From contig CAJTQI010000001.1 of NCBI GenBank assembly GCA_910578645.1, positions 620,001 to 684,000 on the forward strand: a DNA stretch of 64,000 bases. Direction: 5' to 3'. This document shows, piece by piece, positions 1 through 9,297 of this stretch (position 1 is its first letter; the number at the start of each line of letters is the position of its first letter). Position numbers and translations under genes: made by a program. The notes below the pieces were generated by a model that searched no databases, had not been told where the DNA came from, and saw only the letters and a program-made list of their open reading frames with translations. The stretch comes from an uncultured Lachnospiraceae bacterium (GTDB lineage: Bacteria; Bacillota; Clostridia; Lachnospirales; Lachnospiraceae).

Positions 1-1
1 C

Positions 2-1795
2 GGAGGCAATTATACAAGCGACATGGAAGGATATCTGAGCATTATGTCCGGTATCGTCATGGAGTGTCAGGATGCTATGACCAAGGACATGGCGAAAGAA
101 CTGGAAAAGGCGGTTGACTATACAGAAGATGCTTCGGATAACCTGCACAATGCAGGCAGTGAAGCTAAGAACATTTTCGATACGCTAAATGAAATGCCGG
201 ACATCCAATTGCCACAGCTTGGAGAAGACTACCGCTCCAGAACAAATAGCCTCACTGCGAATTTACAGGGCTTGTCGGAGAACATGGGCTATCTGAATGA
301 TGAGATGGCTTCCACAAACGATGTACTGATTGATGATTTGGGAGATATCAATGACCAGTTCAGTACGATTATGAAGCTTTATACGGATGCCATAGACGGC
401 GTCCTGGATATGGATTATACCAACTCCTATGAAGACACTTCCCAGGAAGATGCGGAGAGCAGCACAGACGCCACGGTGGCAGACTGCAGGAATACAGGGA
501 CAGTCAAAGGAGATATCAATGTATCCGGTATTGTCGGGACGATGGCGATAGAGTATGATTTTGACTTGGAAGGAGATGTGACAGGAATTGAAGATGCCAG
601 GTTAAATTCTACTTTCTTAACAAAGTGTGTCCTGCGCCAGAATGTGAACCATGGAAAGATAACGGCACAGAAGAATTATGCCGGGGGTATTACCGGCATG
701 CAGGAGATGGGGACTATCCTGCGCTGTGAGAACTATGGGAGAATCGAGAGCAGTACCGGAAATTATGTGGGTGGCGTGGCAGGACAATCCCTGTCTAATA
801 TTGAGCAAAGCTATGCCAAATGTACGGTATCTGGAGAAGCATATGTGGCAGGAATTGCGGGTTCCGGTTCCGATATTGGAAATTGCTGCGCAATTGTACG
901 GATTCAAGATGCAGTCTCCTTCTCAGGCGCCATTGCCGGGGAAACTTCCGGCAGCGGTGAAGTGACGGGTAACTATTTTGTGTCGGATGAGATTGCGGGC
1001 ATCGACAGGATTAGTTACAGCGGTAAGGCAGAGCCATTAAATTATGAAGAAATGTTAGAGATTGAAGGACTTCCAAATAAATTCCGTATGATGACGATTT
1101 CCTTCTGTGCGGATGATGAGGAAGTTAAGGTGGTGGAGTGCCCTTACGGCGGCAGTGTGCCTATGCAACTGTATCCGGAGATTCCGACGAAAGACGGATT
1201 CTATGCGGACTGGGATATCAAGGACTTAGATAAGGTACTGTATGATGAAGATGTGACGGCAGAGTATGTCCGTTATCTGACTACCCTTGCATCGCAGCAG
1301 ACGAGGGACAACGGACAGTCGGCGATACTTGCGGACGGCATGTTCCGTCAGGAGGATATGTTGGATGTGACAGGCGGAGCTGTTTCCGACAGCAATAGCG
1401 TGGACGGCGTGACAAACATACCCCAGGAGGAATTAGTGGAGAATTGGATGATTAAGATTCCGGAGGACGGGGAAGAAAGCCATCAACTACGCTATCAGGC
1501 GCCGGAAAGCCAGACTGACGGGGTGACCATCTATGTTAAGAAGGATGGCGGATGGGAACAGACAGCCCCTACGCTTATGGGGATGTATCATCTGTTTTCC
1601 GTGGATGGGACAGAGGCAGAACTTGCAGTTTATATCCATGAAAAGGATATTATGGATTATCTGGCGTATCTCATTCTTGGGGCGGCTGTCCTGGTTGTTC
1701 TGTTTATTATGCTGATATGCAAGATTGTGAAGAAGGGAAAGGAAAAGCGGCAGAAAAGCATACAGGAAAAAGAGGAGAGTGTGACCGAGGATTAG
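2..1795 (+). CDS. Membrane-anchored surface protein with GLUG-like repeats (5' end outside window)
   Basis: The frame is open from base 2, so the gene starts upstream of the window; the first internal ATG is at 23. Residues are counted from that ATG. An N-terminal part rich in acidic helices (about 1-130) is followed by Gly-rich repeats of the GLUG type at about 150-310 (for example GGITGMQEMGTILRCENYG, then GGVAGQ and AGIAGSGS). A stretch near 350-420 resembles InlB/Listeria-Bacteroides beta repeats. One hydrophobic helix (about 548-570) precedes a Lys/Arg-rich cytoplasmic tail (KKGKEKRQK). This architecture fits an exported, C-terminally membrane-anchored surface or adhesion protein. No catalytic motif is seen and the ligand is unknown. 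An intrinsic terminator follows at 1839. Confidence 0.7.
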   Translation, partial: GGNYTSDMEGYLSIMSGIVMECQDAMTKDMAKELEKAVDYTEDASDNLHNAGSEAKNIFDTLNEMPDIQLPQLGEDYRSRTNSLTANLQGLSENMGYLNDEMASTNDVLIDDLGDINDQFSTIMKLYTDAIDGVLDMDYTNSYEDTSQEDAESSTDATVADCRNTGTVKGDINVSGIVGTMAIEYDFDLEGDVTGIEDARLNSTFLTKCVLRQNVNHGKITAQKNYAGGITGMQEMGTILRCENYGRIESSTGNYVGGVAGQSLSNIEQSYAKCTVSGEAYVAGIAGSGSDIGNCCAIVRIQDAVSFSGAIAGETSGSGEVTGNYFVSDEIAGIDRISYSGKAEPLNYEEMLEIEGLPNKFRMMTISFCADDEEVKVVECPYGGSVPMQLYPEIPTKDGFYADWDIKDLDKVLYDEDVTAEYVRYLTTLASQQTRDNGQSAILADGMFRQEDMLDVTGGAVSDSNSVDGVTNIPQEELVENWMIKIPEDGEESHQLRYQAPESQTDGVTIYVKKDGGWEQTAPTLMGMYHLFSVDGTEAELAVYIHEKDIMDYLAYLILGAAVLVVLFIMLICKIVKKGKEKRQKSIQEKEESVTED

Positions 1796-1838
1796 TGATA
1801 TATGATACAAGTTTGAGATTTGAAAATTATTTAGATGA

Positions 1839-1874
1839 AAAGGGCCTCCATACGACAATGGAAGCCCTTTTTTA
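1839..1874 (+). terminator. Intrinsic terminator after the GLUG-repeat protein
   Basis: An 11-bp stem (AGGGCCTCCAT pairing with ATGGAAGCCCT, one mismatch) with a six-base loop runs straight into a T-tract. It lies 44 bases after the stop codon. Confidence 0.85.
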
Positions 1875-1975
1875 AATATTCCTACGAAGGACAACTTCGT
1901 GAATATTTTATGCAATCTGCCAGTGAAATTTTATGACAGCGCCTTTTCATACCTTAATTGTTAGAATAAATCCAT
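1875..1975. repeat. Partial copy of the 317-bp fold-back element
   Basis: About 60 bases from 1876 match 41450-41510 almost base for base: a small ACGAAG/CTTCGT hairpin, then a shared tract ending in GAAATTTTATGA. The similarity then decays, but the end (ACCTTAATTGTTA) still resembles the right terminus of the full element (ACCTTAATCCTATTA). Only the right arm is present. It overlaps the 3' end of the antiporter gene that stops at 1961. Confidence 0.7.
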
Positions 1976-4147
1976 CACAAACAGATAGGCAATCATCAGC
2001 ACCAAGCCGATACAGAATAATAACAATCCAAAGGACATGCTGCGTCCAATCATGGCGCTGTTCTCACGCCACTCTTCGTAAACCATTGCCAGTTTATGGT
2101 CATAGTCCACTGTACGGGGCTGTTTTTTGTGCCACATCTTGTTGCCCAGGTGTTGGAAGCCGTCCATGATGCAGGCAGCCATGTGGGTAAGTGCCGTTCC
2201 CTCCGAAAGCTCGTGGGGAAGCTTGCTGTCCCGGTAGACTGTCTTGCGTAGGAGGACGACGATAGTGTCCACAAGGCTGTCCAGTACGCGGCACATGACA
2301 CCGAACAGGAAAGGCAGGACACGCAGTAACAGGGGGCGGTATACCAGGTTTTCCAAATCCAGGTGTTTATTCCAACGGTTCACATATATTTTTATGTGTT
2401 CTGCTTCTACGCTGCTTTTTGCATTCGCCGAATTTATGGAGAGTGAAGCCGTGTGCATCATCCATAATCTGACAATGAGCAAATAGGCGGCAGCGCCTAT
2501 TGTAAGAGAGATGACGGCTCCCTTTATATTTTCCGGTGAGAAGTAGGGGACAACTGAAACTACCGTGGTTTCCTGCACTTGCATAAAACTTTGTCCCAAG
2601 CTTGCTATGCTGTCCATTACCTTATCAGGTAGAAAGCCCATAATAGGAAGCAATGTTGCACAAAAAGTTAAGGAGACAGCGCTGGTTTTGTTCATATATT
2701 TGCCTTTCAGGTTATCAAACCCCCGCTGTACGGATTGGTCTGCATTTTTTTCGATAAAAAGCGCTACATACAGTTTTGTCATATATGCGACCGTCAGTCC
2801 GCCACTTGCTAAGAATACCCATTCGATGGCGCGAAGTGCACCAATGCTAAGTACACCGGGCACCTGTCCTGCGGCTGTGAGGGATGTGTATTCCACGATG
2901 CTTTCATGGATTAAGGTCTTGCTGATATAGCCGTTCCAAAGCGGTACGCCGCCAATACCCAGGGCGCCCATCAGGAAGATGTAGTTGAGCAGTGGCTTTC
3001 CATGGCCGAAGCCCCGTATATCATTTAAGTCCAGTTTGTGCACGTTCATAAAGACAACGCCGGCCGCCATAAAGAGAACCAGTTTGATGAGGGAGTGATT
3101 TACCATATGCAACAGACTGCCTCTTACTGCCGACATGTTTTCCACCCCAAGAAGGCCGGACATACCGACACCTACCAGGATAAAGCCAATCTGGGAGACA
3201 GAGGAGCAGGCCAGGGTACGCTTCAGGTCAATGGAGAAAAGAGCCAGAAGTGCGCCGATTACCATAGTGCATGCGCCTAACGCCAGAATCAGGATTCCCC
3301 ACGTTGTGTCACATAAGAAGATATAGGCGGTCAGAATCAATATGCCATACATTCCCGCTTTCGTCAGTATGCCGGACAGAAGGGCGGAAGCAGGGGCAGG
3401 AGCTACCGGATGGGCTTTCGGAAGCCAGATATGCAAGGGAAAAGCCCCAGCCTTGGCGCCGAAACCAAATAGCAGACATAATCCTGCGAACCAAACCTGC
3501 GTATGCCTTGCATGTAAACCGCCGGAAAGTGTGTAAATGGAGGACAAATTTATCAAATCGCGGAAAAATAATGTTCCGGTCACATCATAAAGAAGAAAGA
3601 TTCCCATCAGCATAATCAGGCCGCCGATGACTGCCACGGCAAGGTAAGTGGCGGCAGCCCGCAGAGACTCTTTCTTTTCGTCATGCGCTACCCACATATA
3701 GGAGGTGAAGGACATGATTTCAAAGAAAATAAAAGTGGTATAGAAGTCGGCGGAAAGAAATACGCCCTCCGTGGCACCCAGGGTAAGCAGGAGGAATAGA
3801 TAGTATCTGTTACGGTTGCGGTAATGGGCAAAATATTCCTTGGAAAAAAGGGTGCTCGTAAACCACATAAATGCAGCAATTATACTGTACAGTGCACGGA
3901 AACCGTCCAGCGTAAAATGAAGTCCCATACCGCACAAATAGGGAAGCTTGGCCGTCACTTCCGGGAAACCAAGGTTAAACGCCAGGAAGAACATGCACAA
4001 GGTAAGCGCAAATGTCAGTCCGGTCACTACATCGGCGAAATAATCGCGTATGTTCTTTTGCAGCCGTCCAATAACATAGCTTAACAGTGCAGCCACCATT
4101 GGTCCGAAAACTATCGTGTAGATAAGTATTTGAATACGTATATCCAT
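1961..4147 (-). CDS. NuoL/MrpA-like proton antiporter subunit, fourth large subunit of Mrp-like operon
   Basis: A 728-residue polytopic membrane protein of the proton-conducting NuoL/M/N family (Proton_antipo_M). The family core motif is visible in GAKAGAFPLHIWLPKAHPVA, with the conserved Lys-bearing helix next to it (LLSGILTKAGMYG). The C-terminal third holds further helices and a soluble amphipathic stretch before a last helix, reminiscent of the NuoL lateral arm. The start is the ATG at 4147 (MDIRIQ); a longer frame upstream would run through the 75-bp repeats and is rejected. It is the last gene of the operon and is separated from the preceding subunit by three repeat units with hairpins, so its expression may be lower. 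It presumably moves H+ or Na+ across the membrane with the other Mrp subunits. Whether it is MrpA proper is unsure: the MrpA C-terminal parts occur here as separate genes. Confidence 0.85.
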   Translation of the reverse strand: MDIRIQILIYTIVFGPMVAALLSYVIGRLQKNIRDYFADVVTGLTFALTLCMFFLAFNLGFPEVTAKLPYLCGMGLHFTLDGFRALYSIIAAFMWFTSTLFSKEYFAHYRNRNRYYLFLLLTLGATEGVFLSADFYTTFIFFEIMSFTSYMWVAHDEKKESLRAAATYLAVAVIGGLIMLMGIFLLYDVTGTLFFRDLINLSSIYTLSGGLHARHTQVWFAGLCLLFGFGAKAGAFPLHIWLPKAHPVAPAPASALLSGILTKAGMYGILILTAYIFLCDTTWGILILALGACTMVIGALLALFSIDLKRTLACSSVSQIGFILVGVGMSGLLGVENMSAVRGSLLHMVNHSLIKLVLFMAAGVVFMNVHKLDLNDIRGFGHGKPLLNYIFLMGALGIGGVPLWNGYISKTLIHESIVEYTSLTAAGQVPGVLSIGALRAIEWVFLASGGLTVAYMTKLYVALFIEKNADQSVQRGFDNLKGKYMNKTSAVSLTFCATLLPIMGFLPDKVMDSIASLGQSFMQVQETTVVSVVPYFSPENIKGAVISLTIGAAAYLLIVRLWMMHTASLSINSANAKSSVEAEHIKIYVNRWNKHLDLENLVYRPLLLRVLPFLFGVMCRVLDSLVDTIVVLLRKTVYRDSKLPHELSEGTALTHMAACIMDGFQHLGNKMWHKKQPRTVDYDHKLAMVYEEWRENSAMIGRSMSFGLLLFCIGLVLMIAYLFVMDLF

Positions 4148-4172
4148 AATTAAAAACCTGCCTTTTTTATCA

Positions 4173-4397
4173 TATAAGAAATTCCGCCGTTTATTCGAGT
4201 TTGCCGGAGGCAAATCTCGCAAACGAGCGAAGCTCGTTTTTTTACCCTATAGGAAATTCCGCCGCTTATCCGAGTTTGCCGCAGGCAAATCTCGCAAACG
4301 AGCAAAGCTCGTTTTTTTACCCTATAGGAAATTCCGCCGCTTATCCGAGTTTGCCGCAGGCAAATCTCGCAAACGAGCAAAGCTCGTTTTTTTACCG
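4173..4397. repeat. Three tandem 75-bp units, each with two hairpins and a T-run
   Basis: Units run 4173-4247, 4248-4322 and 4323-4397 with an exact 75-base period. Each starts TATARGAAATTCCGCCG and contains hairpin 1 (GAGTTTGCC facing GGCAAATCTC) and hairpin 2 (ACGAGC, GAA or AAA, GCTCGT) followed by seven T. The last unit overlaps the stop codon (4392-4394) of the neighbouring antiporter gene. The T-run follows hairpin 2 on the plus strand, opposite to the operon's direction; on the minus strand the hairpins remain but the tract is A-rich ahead of them. A further near-identical unit lies at 39967-40041. Confidence 0.95.
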
Positions 4398-5864
4398 GAT
4401 TGTCCACACGCCTGCGGCTACTTCGTAGAAGAAATCCACAAGAGGCTGGGAATGGACGCCGAACAGTACGATAAAGAAAGTAAACACAAACAGCGGTAGA
4501 AGCATTTTCCAGTTTGGGTCTTTTACGCCTTCGAGTGTGCTGTAATCAAAGTTTTTGCCAGGAAAAAAGGCACGCACTACGATGGTCAGCATGTAGATGG
4601 CGGTCAGCAGTGCGGAAATAAGCAGGCAGGCAATGCCGAAATAGGAGACGGGATTACCGCTTTCCACAGCCGCGCCTGCCAGATTCCATTTGCTCATAAA
4701 ACCTGCCAGGCCAGGTACACCCATGAGGGCGAAAGCCGATACGGTGAATACGCCGAATACGCAGGGCATTCTGTATCCCATACCGTCCAGTTCATGCACG
4801 TAGTTACGCTCTGTCTGATGTATGATGGCTCCTGCACAGAAGAAAGAGGCAATTTTGATGACTGCATGGAACACCAGATGGGACAATGCGCCAATTAATC
4901 CAAAGGGCGTCATAATGACGACACCAAAAAGGATATAGGATAAGTTGCTGATGGTGGAGTAGGCCAGCCTTCTTTTCAAATGTGTTTCTTTTACGGCACG
5001 GCTACAGCCGTACACTATCGTAAACATGACAACAAGCATCACCACTGTTTGCGCCCATGTGCCTCGCAGGAAATCCGTTCCAAAGCTATAGTAAGTGAGA
5101 CGGATAATCGCAAATGCGCCGGATTTGACGACAGCCACCGCATGAAGGAGCGCTGTGACCGGAGTGGGCGCCACGCCCGCCTGGGGCAGCCAGGAGTTGA
5201 AAGGGCAGACGGCAGCCTTGACACCGAATCCCATGAAAGCCATCACATAGATAAACAGCAGTATATTGGTGCGTTCACCGACTTTGGCAAGGTCAAGAAT
5301 ACCGCCATATATAAAGTCGGTGGTCGTCCCATAGACGATAATCATAATCAGTCCGATAAAGGCGAAAGCCGCGCCGCCCAGGGAATAATATAAGTATCTT
5401 CGGCTTGCAAGGATTGCTTCTCTTGTCAGCGTATGCATCACAAGAGGCACGGTCACAAGCGTCAGCAGCTCATAGAAGAAATACATGGTCAGCAGGTTGG
5501 CGGCAAGCGCGATACCCAGGGTGACGCCGTAAGTCACGGTGTAGAACAGAAAAAATATTTTCTCGTGCTCTTCCTTTGTCATGTATTCAAAAGCATATAA
5601 TGTGGCGAAGGGCCACAGGGCGGACACCAACCCTGCGAAAACCATGCCCAGACCGTCTACCTGGAAGCAGATGGACAGGTTTCCGGTGAAATGTGCGAGC
5701 AAAAATGTGCTGTCCGGACGGTGTAACAGAAGATACCATACCAGTATACTGTTCAGGATTACCGCACACTCCAGGAAAATTTCCATGTGCCGCCTTTTTT
5801 GAAAAGGAAGCAGCGGCACGAGGATTCCTGCAATAAATGGGATAAGAATTACTAATATAATCAT
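4392..5864 (-). CDS. NuoM/N (MrpD)-like antiporter subunit, third large subunit
   Basis: A 490-residue protein with about 14 hydrophobic helices of the Proton_antipo_M family. The core reads VKAAVCPFNSWLPQAGVAPT followed by a Lys-bearing helix (AVAVVKSGAF). The conserved early Glu lies in the helix with FFYELLTLVTVP. This paralogue departs from its two sisters at the usual H-W-L-P-x-A-H position (NSWLPQAGVAP), so its proton path may differ. The stop codon falls inside the third 75-bp repeat unit. The next gene upstream ends 82 bp away, the largest gap within this part of the operon. It should form the membrane arm of the Mrp-like complex together with its paralogues. Confidence 0.85.
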   Translation of the reverse strand: MIILVILIPFIAGILVPLLPFQKRRHMEIFLECAVILNSILVWYLLLHRPDSTFLLAHFTGNLSICFQVDGLGMVFAGLVSALWPFATLYAFEYMTKEEHEKIFFLFYTVTYGVTLGIALAANLLTMYFFYELLTLVTVPLVMHTLTREAILASRRYLYYSLGGAAFAFIGLIMIIVYGTTTDFIYGGILDLAKVGERTNILLFIYVMAFMGFGVKAAVCPFNSWLPQAGVAPTPVTALLHAVAVVKSGAFAIIRLTYYSFGTDFLRGTWAQTVVMLVVMFTIVYGCSRAVKETHLKRRLAYSTISNLSYILFGVVIMTPFGLIGALSHLVFHAVIKIASFFCAGAIIHQTERNYVHELDGMGYRMPCVFGVFTVSAFALMGVPGLAGFMSKWNLAGAAVESGNPVSYFGIACLLISALLTAIYMLTIVVRAFFPGKNFDYSTLEGVKDPNWKMLLPLFVFTFFIVLFGVHSQPLVDFFYEVAAGVWTIR

Positions 5865-5946
5865 AATTTGGAACCCACTCTTCCAGGTACAGAGATAACT
5901 GTATCTGAGAGATATTTCTCCTTTCGCTGTAATCTATCTTTATGTT

Positions 5947-7416
5947 TTATAAAAGCGTATTAATAAAGCTTTCTATCCAATTCACAATCTGAGTCGGGAA
6001 CAATCCGATTAAAACTGACAATACTGTCATAATTAGTATTGGTACAGTCATGAAAAGAGAAGGCTCCCGTTTCTTCAGATTCGTATAGTCATAGTCTGCC
6101 CCGGGCAGAAATCCCTGAATTGTGAGGGGCAGCAGATAACCTGCGGTCAGAAGCGCGCTGATAAGCAGGATAAGTGGGCCAAGCCATCCAAATACCGGGA
6201 TGGAGGAAGCAAAGCTTCCCACGGCAAGGTACCATTTACTGATAAAACCGCCTGTAGGGGGGATACCAATCAAACCTAAGGATACAATGGTGTAGCACCA
6301 CATGGTAAGGGGCATTTCCTTGCCTATGCCGCGCAGCTCATCTACTTTCGTCTTTCCTGTAGTATAGATAATTGCCCCGGCACAGAGGAAGAGAACAGCC
6401 TTTATCAGCCCGTGGGCAAGTACATGCAGGAGAGAACCTGTGATGGATTGAGTCTCCATGACTGCTATTCCGAAAAGAATATAGGAAAGCTGGCTTACCG
6501 TAGAGTATGCAAGTCTTTTTTTCAGTGCGGGTTCCCTGTAAGCCAACATAGAACCCATAAACACTGTAACTAAGGTGAGCACAAGCCATGTGCGCTGTAC
6601 CCATGTACCGTTTAGAAAAGAGGAACCGAAAATATAGTAAACCACACGGAGGATGGCCAATACGCCACCCTTGACGATAACAGCAGACAGCACCGCAGAT
6701 GCAGGGGCAGGTGCTACCGGATGGGCGGTTGGCAGCCATGCATGCATAGGAAACATACCCGCTTTGACGCTGAACCCAAGAATCATAATCATAGCCACGA
6801 CCAGAAGAAGGCCGGGATGGGAAGCAGCAGATTCGTTCAGTACGCCTCCCGGCGTAAAAGTTAGAGAGTCACTGTTTTGGGAGACAAAATACAGACCAAA
6901 CAATGCCATATATGCCCCGCACAGCGAGTAGAACAGATATTTTAATCCGGCCATAATGGCTTCCTTACTGCCAGTGTGCAGGACAAGGGGCATAGAAGAT
7001 AAAGTCAGCATTTCAAAAAACAGGTAAAAAGTAACCAGATTGCCCGCAAAACATAGTGCATTGAGTACGCCGAACACGATGAGATAAAAGCCATAGTAGC
7101 GTTTTTCCTTTTGTTCGTGTTTCATATACTCGAAGGAAAAGAAACCTGCGCCGAGAAAGATTATCAAAGTGACGACGGCAAACAGAACGCTCATCTCATC
7201 TATTGCAAAAACCACAGGTAGTGTCCCGGCAAGGTGAAACAATGTGTAGGAAAAACCTCTTGGGCCACAAAGGGCGGCGGTTACGCACGCGCCAGTGAGG
7301 ATGAAACAGCTCCCGGCAACGAAAAGAAGACGCTTCCTGTCGGCATACTCTTTTCTTACCAGAAGATAGATACCGGAGAGAACCGGCACCAATATGGATA
7401 AAAGAATAAGATACAT
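5947..7416 (-). CDS. MrpD/NuoM-like antiporter subunit, second large subunit
   Basis: A 489-residue polytopic protein, Proton_antipo_M family. The signature VKAGMFPMHAWLPTAHPVAP and the following Lys helix (AVIVKGGVLAILR) are intact, as is the early Glu in LFFEMLTLSSMPLV. It starts 12 bp after the upstream paralogue stops, so the two are translationally close. By sequence it is a typical MrpD-type channel subunit that conducts H+ coupled to Na+ efflux in Mrp antiporters. Its ion and direction are inferred from the family only. Confidence 0.87.
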   Translation of the reverse strand: MYLILLSILVPVLSGIYLLVRKEYADRKRLLFVAGSCFILTGACVTAALCGPRGFSYTLFHLAGTLPVVFAIDEMSVLFAVVTLIIFLGAGFFSFEYMKHEQKEKRYYGFYLIVFGVLNALCFAGNLVTFYLFFEMLTLSSMPLVLHTGSKEAIMAGLKYLFYSLCGAYMALFGLYFVSQNSDSLTFTPGGVLNESAASHPGLLLVVAMIMILGFSVKAGMFPMHAWLPTAHPVAPAPASAVLSAVIVKGGVLAILRVVYYIFGSSFLNGTWVQRTWLVLTLVTVFMGSMLAYREPALKKRLAYSTVSQLSYILFGIAVMETQSITGSLLHVLAHGLIKAVLFLCAGAIIYTTGKTKVDELRGIGKEMPLTMWCYTIVSLGLIGIPPTGGFISKWYLAVGSFASSIPVFGWLGPLILLISALLTAGYLLPLTIQGFLPGADYDYTNLKKREPSLFMTVPILIMTVLSVLIGLFPTQIVNWIESFINTLL

Positions 7417-7428
7417 GTTGTCGCCTCC

Positions 7429-8922
7429 CTATGCGAACGTGGCAAGTCCCTGCTGTATCATGTCGACGACGGGCTGGGAACTGATACCTAAGATTACATT
7501 TAATACAATAAAAGCCACTAAAACAACGGCGCAGGACTGTATGTCCTTGTAAGTCACGCTTGTGTAAGCCGCATCGCCCACAGGCGTGTAGATACGGATG
7601 ACAGTCTTCATAAAATAAATCGCGTTTAAAATCGTGCTGATACCAAGTACAATCAGTGTGGGCAGCATTTTTGTGTGGTTCTGTACGGCGGCCTGAGCAA
7701 AAAGAAGTTTGCTGATAAAACCGGAAAAAAGCGGAACGCCTACCATGGAGAGTGCGCCTACCGTAAATGTGACGCCCGCCCATTTATGGCGGTAGCCTGA
7801 ACCGGTCAGCTCTATAAACTTGCGGCTTCCGCCGGACACATCGGTTAGCCCGATGGCGGCGATAAACAGTAAGGATTTGGTGGCCGCATGGGATAGGATG
7901 TGAAAAACACTGGCGGTCATGCCTGCTTGGGTGCCCATACCGAATCCCATATAGATATAACCAATCTGCGCCACAGAAGAGTAGGCTATCATTCTGCGGA
8001 CATCGTTTTCCTTGATAGCACTTAAGGAACCGAAAATCATGCCCATCAGCCCGAACAGGAACAGCACGTCTATGATATGTGTGTCGTGGTACACATCAAA
8101 GCCGATGACCCGGTAGATAATCTTAATCAGAAGGAAAATATATCCCTTTGACACCAGGCTTGAGAGCATAGCGGCAGAGGACGCTGTGGAGTAGCCGTAA
8201 GCATCCGGCAGCCATGCATGGAAAGGAAACAAAGCGCTTTTGATGCACAGGCCCACAGACATCAGGACAATGGATACGATTAAGGGGATTTCGTAAGAGC
8301 CGTCCGCCACAATCATCGTCACAGCTTCTTTCATATTGCTCATTAACAGGTGCCCGGTCAGGTCGTAAAGCATACACAGCCCAAGTAAAAGCATACCGGA
8401 GCCCAAAAGGCTCATAATCATATACCGGACGGCGGCTTCGATGGTACGCCCGTTCTGCCGTATCATAATCAACCCGCATGCGGCGATGGTGTTGATTTCC
8501 ACGAACACATAAGCCGTGAACATGTCGTTGGTGTATATCAGTGCAAGTAAAGAACTGAGAAGTAGGTCTGTGAGTACATAGTAGAGATAAGTCTTGTCTT
8601 CTTCCACTTCATCTGCCAGTTTATGTTTTCCGCCGAGCATGGACAAAAGCATGATAACACAGAAGAAAAATGCCGTCAGTGCTTCCAGTACGCCCGCCCG
8701 TATTTCATTGCCCCATGGAGCAGGGAACTTGCCCATCACATAGACAAAAGGTTCGTTTAGGGTCAATGTGTAGGTCAGTGTACAGGCGCTTAAAACTATG
8801 TTAACTATCAGCAGGAAGGTATTTACCCACATGGCAGTTTTGCCCCTAAGCCCTGAGCTGATAATACCTGCAAAAAGGCATAGTATAATTGAGATACAGG
8901 GGAAGTTCCGTATATAATCCAT
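7429..8922 (-). CDS. mrpD: MrpD-like antiporter subunit, first large subunit
   Basis: A 497-residue membrane protein of the MrpD/NuoM family. It directly follows mrpC, as mrpD does in canonical mrpABCDEFG operons, which is why this copy gets the symbol. The core motif is CIKSALFPFHAWLPDAYGYS, the Lys helix SSLVSKGYIFLLIK, and the early Glu lies in FVEINTIAACGLI. Its ATG overlaps the mrpC stop (TAATG), which implies translational coupling. Confidence 0.87.
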   Translation of the reverse strand: MDYIRNFPCISIILCLFAGIISSGLRGKTAMWVNTFLLIVNIVLSACTLTYTLTLNEPFVYVMGKFPAPWGNEIRAGVLEALTAFFFCVIMLLSMLGGKHKLADEVEEDKTYLYYVLTDLLLSSLLALIYTNDMFTAYVFVEINTIAACGLIMIRQNGRTIEAAVRYMIMSLLGSGMLLLGLCMLYDLTGHLLMSNMKEAVTMIVADGSYEIPLIVSIVLMSVGLCIKSALFPFHAWLPDAYGYSTASSAAMLSSLVSKGYIFLLIKIIYRVIGFDVYHDTHIIDVLFLFGLMGMIFGSLSAIKENDVRRMIAYSSVAQIGYIYMGFGMGTQAGMTASVFHILSHAATKSLLFIAAIGLTDVSGGSRKFIELTGSGYRHKWAGVTFTVGALSMVGVPLFSGFISKLLFAQAAVQNHTKMLPTLIVLGISTILNAIYFMKTVIRIYTPVGDAAYTSVTYKDIQSCAVVLVAFIVLNVILGISSQPVVDMIQQGLATFA

Positions 8923-9296
8923 TACAGACCCTCCTTTTTCAACTGCTTAGATATCTCATCCAAGTCCAGTGTATGATAGCGTTTATATAGACGGATGGTA
9001 AGGGACAGCATGAGAGCGGACACAGACACGGACACAACGATGCCGGTGAGTACAAGGCCGCTTGGAATAGGGTTGATATAATGCTCCATATCCTGTATGC
9101 CGTCCACAATAATCGGTGCTATGCGCCCCGTAATATAACCTTTTTCCGCAAGGAAAAGATAGATGGCGGTGTCCATGATGTTAAGCCCAATAATTTTTTT
9201 AATCAGATTGGACTGTAGCAGCAGATTGCCGAACCCGATGCCAAAAAGCAGCATCGCCACCGCCTCGCCATAGTTGGTAAACAGATTAGGTCCCAT
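8922..9296 (-). CDS. mrpC: MrpC/NuoK-like antiporter subunit
   Basis: A 124-residue protein with three transmembrane helices in the NuoK/MnhC fold (for example LLFGIGFGNLLLQSNLIKKIIG and LVLTGIVVSVSVSALMLSL). The start at 9296 is chosen because a GAGAGGAGG ribosome site precedes it by a good distance and it follows the upstream stop by one base; a longer frame lacks this. In Mrp and complex I this subunit lines the connection between the antiporter-like subunits. Confidence 0.88.
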   Translation of the reverse strand: MGPNLFTNYGEAVAMLLFGIGFGNLLLQSNLIKKIIGLNIMDTAIYLFLAEKGYITGRIAPIIVDGIQDMEHYINPIPSGLVLTGIVVSVSVSALMLSLTIRLYKRYHTLDLDEISKQLKKEGL

Positions 9297-9297
9297 G

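Noticed and set aside
4150..4407. An 85-codon minus-strand frame with a repeated peptide (KKRALLVCEICLRQTRISGG)
   Set aside because: The peptide repeat is only the 75-bp DNA unit read as 25 codons. It overlaps hairpins and the neighbouring stop codon, and the unit elsewhere is not in a conserved frame context.
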